A stretch of 5,031 nucleotides of DNA from Sphaerochaeta sp. (GTDB lineage Bacteria > Spirochaetota > Spirochaetia > Sphaerochaetales > Sphaerochaetaceae), in the NCBI GenBank assembly GCA_003456855.1, contig DMOO01000162.1:1-5031 (forward strand), read 5' to 3'. Position numbers and translations under genes: made by a program. Below, one piece after another: positions 1 to 5,031 of this stretch; the stretch's first letter is position 1, and each line of letters opens with the position of its first letter. The notes under the pieces are model-generated. The model had not been told where the DNA came from. It did no database searches and saw only the letters and a program-made list of their open reading frames with translations.

Positions 1-1530
1 AAGGTCTTCTACGTCTGGTTCGATGCTCCTATCGGCTATGTCTCAATCTCTGCAAACCACACAGACGATTGGAAGAAGTGGTGGTTCGACCCTGAGAACA
101 CAGAGCTCTTCCAGTTCATCGGTAAGGACAACATTCCGTTCCACACCGTAGTCTTCCCTGCAACCCAGCTTGCAACAGGCCAGAAGTGGACCATGCTTCA
201 CCACATGAGCTCCACAGAGTACCTGAACTACGAGGGTGGTAAGTTCTCCAAGAGCAAGGGAATAGGTGTCTTCGGCAACGATGTCCAGGAGACTGGGATC
301 CCGGCAGATGTCTGGAGATTCTACATGTACTACAACAGACCTGAGAGCTCTGACTTCACATTCACATGGAAGGACCTCCAGGAGAAGGTTAACGGCGAGC
401 TCATCGGAAACCTCTCCAACCTGGTCAACAGAACCCTGACCTTCGTCAAGAGATTCTATGACGGAGACCTCGGAACAGGTCCTGTGGACGAGGCTCTTGT
501 CGAGCAGATCAAGGCCAAGGAGGCCGAGATCACAGCAATGCTCGAGAGGGCAGACGAGCGTGACGCTCTCAGAGCAGTCTTCGCTCTGTCCAGCATCTGC
601 AACAAGTTCTTCCAGGATTCAGAGCCTTGGAAGCTTAGAAACACTGACCCGGAGAAGGCCAAGATGGTCCTCAGGACACTTGTCGGTCTTATCCGCGACC
701 TCGGCATCATGGTCCAGCCATACATGCCTGTCACATCCAAGAGCATCCTTGGCTTCCTTGGACAGGACAGCATCAGCTGGAACGATCTTGCAGACTACTC
801 GAAGGCCCTGAAGGTCGGCGAGATCAGCCTGCTTTTCACAAAGCTTGAGGATTCAATGATTGATGAGCTCCGTGTCCGCTACAGCGGTTCTCAGGCGGAG
901 CGTGAGGAGAGAAAGATGGAAGAGGCAAAGAACAATGCCCCAGTTGACAAGGCAGCAGAGAAAGCTGCAAAGAAAGAAGCTGCAAGACTGGCTCTTCAGG
1001 CTGCTCAGGAAGCTGAGGCCAACAAGACAGTTGCAGAGAAGTTCGCAGACAAGGTCAAGCTCACAGTCAGCAAGATCACAAAGGTTGAGCACCATCCAAA
1101 CGGTGACATCCTTTACATCCTGAACCTTGACACAGGTGAGGCAGAGCCGAGGACAATCGTCTCCTCAATCGTCCCTTACTACAAGGAGGAGGACCTGCTT
1201 GGACACAACATCGTTCTGGTCAACAACCTCAAGCCAGCTAACTTCCGTGGCGTCAAGAGCAACGGTATGCTGCTTGCCGCACAGGATCCGAAGGCAGAGG
1301 AGCACACAACATGCGAGGTTATCTTCGCTGATGACATCCCTGCAGGAACAAACCTTTGCCCAGAGGGATTCAGCAACCCTGAGCAGATGACCTACGTCAA
1401 GCCTGACCACTTCTTCGCAATGCCTCTGTACACAAAGGACGGCATCCTGATGGTCGATGGAAAGAAGCTTGTCACCGCTGATGGAAAGACTGTCAGTGCA
1501 AAGAGCTATCTTGATGGACCTGTAGGTTGA
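1..1530 (+). CDS. metG: Methionyl-tRNA synthetase, 3' part (5' end outside window)
   Basis: Charges tRNA-Met with methionine in the cytoplasm. The frame is open from base 1 to TGA at 1528-1530, giving 509 residues; the N-terminal part of the catalytic domain lies upstream of the window. Seen, in fragment numbering: the class I MetRS signature YVWFDAPIGY at 4-13, the KMSKS-equivalent loop KFSKS at 81-85 followed by GIGVFGND, and a helical anticodon-binding region at about 110-290 with EPWK and QPYMP blocks. A charged Ala/Lys/Glu-rich linker spans about 296-347. A C-terminal EMAPII/Trbp111-type OB-fold follows from about 349, with HPNGDILYIL, EPRTIVSSI and NLKPANFRGVKSNGM, and then roughly 50 further residues. 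The stretch around TEYLNY..GKFSKS..GIGVFG..TGIPADVWRFY resembles archaeal and eukaryotic MetRS more than E. coli MetG. The only ATG near the start of the visible frame (193) is internal and is not the gene start. The identification is secure. Confidence 0.97.
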   Translation, partial: KVFYVWFDAPIGYVSISANHTDDWKKWWFDPENTELFQFIGKDNIPFHTVVFPATQLATGQKWTMLHHMSSTEYLNYEGGKFSKSKGIGVFGNDVQETGIPADVWRFYMYYNRPESSDFTFTWKDLQEKVNGELIGNLSNLVNRTLTFVKRFYDGDLGTGPVDEALVEQIKAKEAEITAMLERADERDALRAVFALSSICNKFFQDSEPWKLRNTDPEKAKMVLRTLVGLIRDLGIMVQPYMPVTSKSILGFLGQDSISWNDLADYSKALKVGEISLLFTKLEDSMIDELRVRYSGSQAEREERKMEEAKNNAPVDKAAEKAAKKEAARLALQAAQEAEANKTVAEKFADKVKLTVSKITKVEHHPNGDILYILNLDTGEAEPRTIVSSIVPYYKEEDLLGHNIVLVNNLKPANFRGVKSNGMLLAAQDPKAEEHTTCEVIFADDIPAGTNLCPEGFSNPEQMTYVKPDHFFAMPLYTKDGILMVDGKKLVTADGKTVSAKSYLDGPVG

Positions 1531-1550
1531 TCGAAATACTTCAGACTATG

Positions 1551-1579
1551 AAAAACCGGCGGACTTCCGCCGGTTTTTT
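1551..1579 (+). terminator. Intrinsic terminator of metG
   Basis: A perfect 7-bp stem CCGGCGG/CCGCCGG (1556-1562 and 1567-1573) closes an ACTT loop and is followed by six T. It is preceded by five A that extend the stem. It begins 20 nt after the metG stop codon. The A-run on the far side means it could also work on the minus strand. Confidence 0.93.
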
Positions 1580-1592
1580 ATATTGTCCTGGT

Positions 1593-1678
1593 ATTTCACA
1601 GCAAATGGTCAAAAATGAAGGGGAAAGGCTGAATGATTCATCCCTTTCCCCTTGGAAAAGCCGGTGATACTGTGAAAT
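1593..1678. repeat. Outer 9-bp inverted repeat enclosing the minus-strand terminator
   Basis: ATTTCACAG at 1593-1601 is exactly complementary to CTGTGAAAT at 1670-1678. The two arms flank the 11-bp terminator hairpin at 1618-1653, giving nested symmetry. The right arm sits 7 nt from the stop codon of the MurD-like gene. The function is unknown; it could stabilise the 3' end of the minus-strand transcript or be a dispersed intergenic element. Confidence 0.6.
1611..1653 (-). terminator. Intrinsic terminator of the MurD-like gene
   Basis: Read on the minus strand, an 11-bp perfect stem AAGGGGAAAGG/CCTTTCCCCTT (1653-1643 pairing with 1628-1618) with a 14-nt loop is followed by CATTTTTG, which holds a run of five T. 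It starts about 33 nt downstream of the TAG stop of the minus-strand gene. The T-run is short and begins two bases late, so efficiency is uncertain, but position and stem strength fit a terminator. Confidence 0.78.
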
Positions 1679-1685
1679 CAAAAAC

Positions 1686-2987
1686 CTAGTTGGACTTCTT
1701 CCTGCCTGCAGGGACCTTTTTCCTCACTAGATTGGAGAAGGCGTCACCTCTGAGATACTCGTTCTCGAAGAACTCGAACGCTGAGGCTCCAGGGGAGAGC
1801 AGGATGACCTGAAGGGCTCTGGAGTTGGAGTCTATCTTGGACCTGGCAGATGAAAGGGCCTCCTCCATCTGGGCATATGGACCGTTGAAGCTGATTCCGT
1901 TCTCCTGGAGAAGAGGGATGAGTCTCTTCTGTGTGAAGCTTCCATCCAGAAGATGAATCGAGGCGGCTGTCCTCAGACTCTTGAGCATCGGTGCTGCATC
2001 AAGGCTGCTGTCCGAGCCTCCGCAGATCAGATTGACAGGAAGCGAATCAAGATTGTCCATTGTGAAGCTCACCGCTGCAGGAATGATAGAGGAGCTGTCA
2101 TTGATGTACATGGTGTTGCTCGTCCTCTGAACAAGCTCGCTCCTGTTGGGGATTCCCTTGTAGCTCTTCAGCGCCTCATTGACCTGCCCGGCATTGAAGC
2201 CCAGCTTTCTGAGAACCGCATAGGATGGTGCCATCCTTGAGGGGAGGGACTTTGACATCCCTCTGGCATTCTCGATGCTCGAGACGTTTCGGGCCTTCTT
2301 TCCCGCAAGCTGCTTGATGTACTCCCTTACCTCTGAAGGGCAGATTATATGGTTCGAGTTCAAGTTGAACTCGCCTGTAGGCTTGATTGGGTTTCCGCCT
2401 TCGTTCTGCTTGTAGAAGACGGATGTGATCACAGAGACCTCGACAAGAGGGACCTTTCCGTTCAGGAAGGCATAGGTGTCTCGGGCCTGCCAGGTTGACA
2501 TCTCAAGCACGACATAGTCAGGGATGTCTCCGTTGTCCCATTTCCGGATCTCTGAGAAGGCGGAGATTCCCATGTTCCCACACATGTGGGCCTTCTTTCC
2601 CATCTTGTTTATGGCATGGCAGAGGGCACTTGCAGTTGTGGTCTTGTCATGGGCACCGGTGACGCAGATAAGCTTCACTTTCTGGAATGCAGGGTTGGAG
2701 ACTGCATAGGTGAGATCGTTCTCTGTTCTCTTGGAGAAGGCCAGAAATTCATTGTCATTTCTTATTGTTGGGCTCTTGATGACCAGATCAGCCCAGGTGA
2801 AGTCATCGGTCATGTGACCGCCGCAGTGGATGGTTGCACCCTTGTTTTCAAGGTAGTCTATGGATTCACCAAGCTTCTCACGGTTCCTTATGTCAGTGAT
2901 GCGAACCTGGTCCCCATGGGAGAGGAAGTACATCGCGCTGTCAAAGCCGCCTCCATGCAATCCATATCCAAAAATAAGAACATTCAT
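1686..2987 (-). CDS. Divergent MurD-family (Mur ligase-like) protein, possibly inactive
   Basis: 433 residues, close to the usual MurD length (E. coli 438). True MurD adds D-glutamate to UDP-MurNAc-L-Ala in the cytoplasm during peptidoglycan precursor synthesis. Seen: an N-terminal Rossmann-like UDP-binding start (FGYGLHGGG at 6-14, IKSPTI at 70-75); a central ATPase domain with a P-loop-like GAHDKTTT at 111-118, GNMG at 137-140 and LEMSTWQ at 161-167; and a C-terminal domain with GIPNR at 278-282, YINDSS at 294-299, ICGG at 321-324 and LLSPGAS at 396-402. Missing: the P-loop glycine (D114 in its place), the Asp-His metal motif (about Y192-K193), the lysine of the DSK motif (S299) and the GGxxK lysine (S327). 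The frame is uninterrupted, so this is not an obvious pseudogene. The start is the ATG at 2987, 4 nt after GAGGTGA; an ATG 24 nt upstream lacks a ribosome binding site. MurD ancestry is confident; MurD activity is doubtful. Confidence 0.85.
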   Translation of the reverse strand: MNVLIFGYGLHGGGFDSAMYFLSHGDQVRITDIRNREKLGESIDYLENKGATIHCGGHMTDDFTWADLVIKSPTIRNDNEFLAFSKRTENDLTYAVSNPAFQKVKLICVTGAHDKTTTASALCHAINKMGKKAHMCGNMGISAFSEIRKWDNGDIPDYVVLEMSTWQARDTYAFLNGKVPLVEVSVITSVFYKQNEGGNPIKPTGEFNLNSNHIICPSEVREYIKQLAGKKARNVSSIENARGMSKSLPSRMAPSYAVLRKLGFNAGQVNEALKSYKGIPNRSELVQRTSNTMYINDSSSIIPAAVSFTMDNLDSLPVNLICGGSDSSLDAAPMLKSLRTAASIHLLDGSFTQKRLIPLLQENGISFNGPYAQMEEALSSARSKIDSNSRALQVILLSPGASAFEFFENEYLRGDAFSNLVRKKVPAGRKKSN

Positions 2988-2991
2988 CCCT

Positions 2992-2998
2992 TCACCTC
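2992..2998 (-). promoter_or_regulatory. Ribosome binding site that sets the MurD-like start
   Basis: GAGGTGA on the minus strand lies 4 nt before the ATG at 2987. The alternative in-frame ATG at 3011-3009 is preceded only by AT-rich sequence with no purine box, so the downstream start is preferred. A TATATT box on the minus strand (3018-3013) could be part of a promoter, but no -35 at a good distance is visible. Confidence 0.7.
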
Positions 2999-3080
2999 GT
3001 TCTTCTAGCATTAATATAACATTCGAGTTAGTTAAAAATTACAAAAATTTATGAGATAGTTATAGCTTATGAAAAAGATG

Positions 3081-3110
3081 AATACCTAGACTAATTATTC
3101 GCTAAGTATT
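3081..3110. repeat. Imperfect inverted repeat in the divergent intergenic region, possible operator
   Basis: AATACCTAG (3081-3089) and CTAAGTATT (3102-3110) form 9-bp arms with one mismatch around a 12-nt spacer. The arms touch the candidate -35 and -10 boxes of the antiporter promoter, which is where a repressor would bind. In AT-rich DNA such a repeat can arise by chance. Confidence 0.3.
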
Positions 3111-3115
3111 ATAGT
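3088..3115 (+). promoter_or_regulatory. Candidate sigma70-type promoter for the antiporter
   Basis: TAGACT (3088-3093, 4 of 6 matches to TTGACA) and TATAGT (3110-3115, 5 of 6 to TATAAT) are separated by 16 nt. Transcription would begin near 3122, leaving a leader of roughly 100 nt before the preferred start codon. No riboswitch-like fold is evident in that leader; only a small hairpin TGCATC-ACA-GATGCA at 3141-3155 is seen. Confidence 0.4.
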
Positions 3116-3210
3116 GATACAGGCTCTTAAGAAGTGGCAATGCATCACAGATGCACAAGTAAAACGCGATTAATGACAAAAGGGATTGCGCTTCTTCATT
3201 CTCTTGAGCC

Positions 3211-3219
3211 AGGAATAGG
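3211..3219 (+). promoter_or_regulatory. Ribosome binding site that sets the antiporter start
   Basis: AGGAATAGG ends 4 nt before the ATG at 3224; its AGGA core is 9 nt from the start codon. Upstream in-frame starts at 3134 (GTG), 3140 and 3173 lack a convincing purine box and would add a polar 30-residue extension before the first membrane helix. Confidence 0.6.
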
Positions 3220-3223
3220 TACT

Positions 3224-4558
3224 ATGTCAACAGAACTTCTCTCTTTGGCCATTGCAATGGCCGGGGGTCTCTTGATGACCCGTGTGTTCAAAAAGCTGCA
3301 TCTGAATTTCCCTGATGTCACAGCCTTCCTCATTGCCGGTGTCCTTGTCGGCCCTTACTGTCTTGGGGCAATCGGTGTCCCGGGACTGGGTTTCAACACC
3401 TTCGAGGATGTCCATTCAGTTGAACTGATCTCAACGGTGGCACTAGGATTCATCGCCTTCTCTATAGGTAACGAATTCAGACTCTCCCAGCTTAAGGGCA
3501 CAGGTAAGCAAGCTGTTGTCGTCGGTGTCTTCCAGGCTTTGGCTGCGATGGTCTGTGTTGATATAATCCTTGTGATTGTAACACTGTTCACAAATCATGA
3601 GACCTTCAATCTGTCTGGTGCTTTGACTCTTGGAGCCATTGCAACAGCAACTGCACCAGCTGCAACATTGATGGTTGTAAAGCAGTACAAGGCCCACGGA
3701 AAGGTCACTGACATCCTTCTGCCTGTCGTTGCTCTGGACGATGCTGTAGGTCTCGTCGCCTTTGCAGTCTCCTTCGGAATCGCCGAGGCTCTGCTTTCCA
3801 GCACGATCAACGTTGTGGCAATCGTCATCGACCCGATCATCGAGATCGTCTTATCCCTTGGACTTGGTGCCTTGATGGGATTCATCCTGACCAAGCTTGA
3901 GGAGCTGTTCTTCTCAAACAGCAACAGACTTGCTATGTCCATCGCCTTCGTGTTCATGACGATCGCCCTTTCCCAGCTGACCTTCGAGGTTGGTCCTGTG
4001 ACGATCTCCTTCTCTTCGCTTCTTGTCTGCATGATGATGGGAACCATCTTCTGCAACATGTGTCCAAGATCAGGGGACATCATGATAAGAGTGGACAAGT
4101 GGACAGGCCCTCTGTTCTGCCTGTTCTTCGTCATCAGCGGTGCAGACCTTGACCTCTCTGTCTTCGGAAAGCCGATCGTCATCCTGATTGGTGTCCTTTA
4201 CATCGCCGCTCGTTCCTTCGGAAAGTACTGCGGTGCACGCATGAGCTGCAAGATGTCACACTGCGACCCTGTTGTGTCCAAGTACCTTGGTTATACACTT
4301 CTGCCTCAGGCAGGTGTTGCACTCGGAATGGCAGTACAGGCCCAGGTCCTTGGAACCTATGAGGGAAGGCTGATCAGGAACATCGTCCTGTTCGGAGTTC
4401 TGGTCTATGAGCTTGTAGGTCCTATGATCACCAAGTGGGCTCTGACCAAGAGCGGAGACATCCAGGAAGTCCCGGAAGCCAAGACAACTCACGACAGATT
4501 CAATACACCGAAGGACCACAGAAGCTCCCAGATTGCACAGAATGCTGTCAAAAATTGA
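3224..4558 (+). CDS. Cation:proton antiporter (Na+/H+ exchanger family, CPA2-like)
   Basis: A 444-residue polytopic membrane protein with about 12-13 hydrophobic segments, roughly at 4-20, 33-50, 68-84, 96-121, 131-152, 163-187, 194-222, 237-255, 259-279, 294-308, 317-333, 355-375 and 384-405. It likely exchanges Na+ or K+ for H+ across the inner membrane. Seen: an unwound-helix type stretch TATAPAAT at 141-148, and in the next helix the acidic pair D172-D173 in ALDDAVGL. A DD pair at this place is typical of electrogenic antiporters such as NapA and NhaA, while electroneutral relatives carry ND. LLPQAGVALGMA at 359-370 is another family-like block. The last 40 residues are hydrophilic and probably cytoplasmic; there is no TrkA-N/RCK domain. 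The start at 3224 is chosen from its ribosome binding site and because it places the first helix at the N-terminus. Ion specificity cannot be read from the sequence. It is transcribed divergently from the MurD-like gene and ends 88 nt before asnA. Confidence 0.88.
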   Translation: MSTELLSLAIAMAGGLLMTRVFKKLHLNFPDVTAFLIAGVLVGPYCLGAIGVPGLGFNTFEDVHSVELISTVALGFIAFSIGNEFRLSQLKGTGKQAVVVGVFQALAAMVCVDIILVIVTLFTNHETFNLSGALTLGAIATATAPAATLMVVKQYKAHGKVTDILLPVVALDDAVGLVAFAVSFGIAEALLSSTINVVAIVIDPIIEIVLSLGLGALMGFILTKLEELFFSNSNRLAMSIAFVFMTIALSQLTFEVGPVTISFSSLLVCMMMGTIFCNMCPRSGDIMIRVDKWTGPLFCLFFVISGADLDLSVFGKPIVILIGVLYIAARSFGKYCGARMSCKMSHCDPVVSKYLGYTLLPQAGVALGMAVQAQVLGTYEGRLIRNIVLFGVLVYELVGPMITKWALTKSGDIQEVPEAKTTHDRFNTPKDHRSSQIAQNAVKN

Positions 4559-4600
4559 ATTTTTCTGCAGAAAATATCCAAAATCTGTATGAATTTACGG

Positions 4601-4621
4601 GCGCAAGTTATATACTTGCGC
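4601..4621. promoter_or_regulatory. Perfect palindrome upstream of asnA: operator or terminator
   Basis: GCGCAAGT and ACTTGCGC are perfect 8-bp arms around TATAT. The centre contains TATACT (4611-4616), a good -10 box. If used, it would start a transcript near 4623 with about 24 nt of leader holding the ribosome binding site, and the palindrome would then be an operator over the promoter. No good -35 is seen 16-18 nt upstream (TATGAA at 4588-4593 is weak). Alternatively, as RNA it is a strong hairpin followed by TTAATTATTTT, which could terminate the antiporter transcript. Confidence 0.55.
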
Positions 4622-4633
4622 TTAATTATTTTC

Positions 4634-4640
4634 AAGGAGG
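4634..4640 (+). promoter_or_regulatory. Strong ribosome binding site of asnA
   Basis: AAGGAGG is a full match to the core anti-Shine-Dalgarno complement and lies 6 nt before the ATG at 4647, fixing the start. It is the strongest such site in the window, suggesting efficient translation. Confidence 0.85.
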
Positions 4641-4646
4641 AAAACC

Positions 4647-5031
4647 ATGAGCATTGTCATTCCCAAAGGATACAGGTCCTTGCTTGACCAGCAGATGACC
4701 GAGAGGGCAATCAAGTTCGTCAAGGACACCTTCGAGAGGGAACTTTCCGGAGAACTCAAGCTCTCACGCGTAACATCCACTCTTTTCGTAAAAGCCAACA
4801 GTGGTATCAACGATGACCTCAACGGCATCGAGAGGCCTGTCAGATTCAATGTAGGCAATATGAATGACACACCCATGGAGATCGTCCAGAGCCTTGCGAA
4901 GTGGAAGAGAATGGCACTTGCAGACCATGGCTACCAGGCAGGCACAGGTCTTTACACCGACATGAACGCCATCCGTCCGGACGATGACATCGACAACATC
5001 CACTCCATATATGTGGACCAGTGGGACTGGG
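4647..5031 (+). CDS. asnA: Aspartate--ammonia ligase (asparagine synthetase A), 5' part
   Basis: Makes asparagine from aspartate, ammonia and ATP in the cytoplasm, with AMP and PPi released; the fold is related to class II aspartyl-tRNA synthetases. The first 128 codons are present and the gene runs off the window (the E. coli protein has 330 residues). Seen: GINDDLNG at 53-60, matching the E. coli GTQDNLSG segment with its active-site Asp; SLAKWKR at 82-88; GLYTDMNAIRPD at 101-112, containing the Arg equivalent to E. coli Arg100; and HSIYVDQWDW at 119-128, containing the Gln equivalent to Gln116. All visible active-site positions are kept, so the enzyme should be functional. The N-terminus is slightly longer than in E. 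coli. The start is fixed by an AAGGAGG box 6 nt upstream. E. coli asnA is controlled by AsnC; whether the upstream palindrome has a similar role here is unknown. Confidence 0.96.
   Translation, partial: MSIVIPKGYRSLLDQQMTERAIKFVKDTFERELSGELKLSRVTSTLFVKANSGINDDLNGIERPVRFNVGNMNDTPMEIVQSLAKWKRMALADHGYQAGTGLYTDMNAIRPDDDIDNIHSIYVDQWDW

Noticed and set aside
1686..2987. Calling the MurD-like gene a pseudogene
   Set aside because: There is no stop or frameshift over 433 codons, the length is normal, and it has its own ribosome binding site and terminator. Loss of motifs alone does not show decay.
2586..3008. A 140-codon plus-strand open frame opposite the MurD-like gene
   Set aside because: It is antisense to conserved Mur motifs, has no ribosome binding site, and its product has no recognisable domain.
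3141..3155. Small hairpin TGCATC-ACA-GATGCA in the antiporter leader
   Set aside because: Six base pairs with a three-base loop and no T-run; this could be chance and does not match a known riboswitch or terminator.
3134..3223. A 30-residue N-terminal extension of the antiporter starting at GTG 3134, ATG 3140 or ATG 3173
   Set aside because: No good ribosome binding site precedes these codons, the extension is polar and unlike the family, and the ATG at 3224 has one and begins at the first membrane helix.
3595..4182. A 195-codon open frame on the minus strand inside the antiporter gene
   Set aside because: It is antisense to a clear membrane protein, has no recognisable motif, and its openness follows from the codon bias of the sense gene.
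4435..4650. A small plus-strand frame overlapping the end of the antiporter gene and the asnA start
   Set aside because: It is out of frame with both genes, is largely a shadow of the antiporter, and has no ribosome binding site.
1..5031. CRISPR array, tRNA, insertion sequence or phage module
   Set aside because: I saw no regularly spaced repeats, tRNA-like cloverleaf, transposase motifs or phage genes on either strand.

Overview
The window looks like ordinary chromosomal DNA, of moderate G+C in the genes and AT-rich between them, from an anaerobe-like bacterium, most plausibly a spirochaete (Treponema/Sphaerochaeta-like). That assignment is an inference. It rests on an archaeal/eukaryotic-type methionyl-tRNA synthetase in a bacterial gene setting, the Gly-rich N-terminus of the MurD-like protein, and the presence of AsnA. 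I see no marker gene, rRNA, tRNA, CRISPR array, insertion sequence or phage gene.

Layout: (1) 1-1530, + strand: the last 509 codons of metG, with the KFSKS catalytic loop, the anticodon-binding region, an Ala/Lys/Glu-rich linker and a C-terminal EMAPII/Trbp111-type tRNA-binding domain. (2) 1531-1685: a convergent gap with a near-perfect intrinsic terminator for metG and a second hairpin terminator for the gene arriving from the other side; the second lies inside a larger 9-bp inverted repeat. (3) 2987-1686, - strand: an intact 433-aa MurD-family protein that has lost most of the residues MurD needs for catalysis and for binding D-glutamate. (4) 2988-3223: a divergent AT-rich intergenic region with a candidate promoter and an imperfect inverted repeat. 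(5) 3224-4558, + strand: a 444-residue cation:proton antiporter with a DD motif. (6) 4559-4646: a short gap with a perfect palindrome over a possible -10 box. (7) 4647 to the window end, + strand: the first 128 codons of asnA, ammonia-dependent asparagine synthetase.

The genes do not form an obvious pathway. MetRS and AsnA are housekeeping enzymes, the antiporter handles ion and pH balance, and the MurD-like protein descends from a peptidoglycan precursor ligase. The observation most worth following is that MurD-like protein: the reading frame and overall Mur fold are kept, while the P-loop glycine, the metal-site Asp-His, the carbamylated-Lys segment, the DSK lysine and the D-Glu pocket are replaced. 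This suggests a pseudoenzyme or a repurposed Mur ligase. I found no clear multi-gene novel system.
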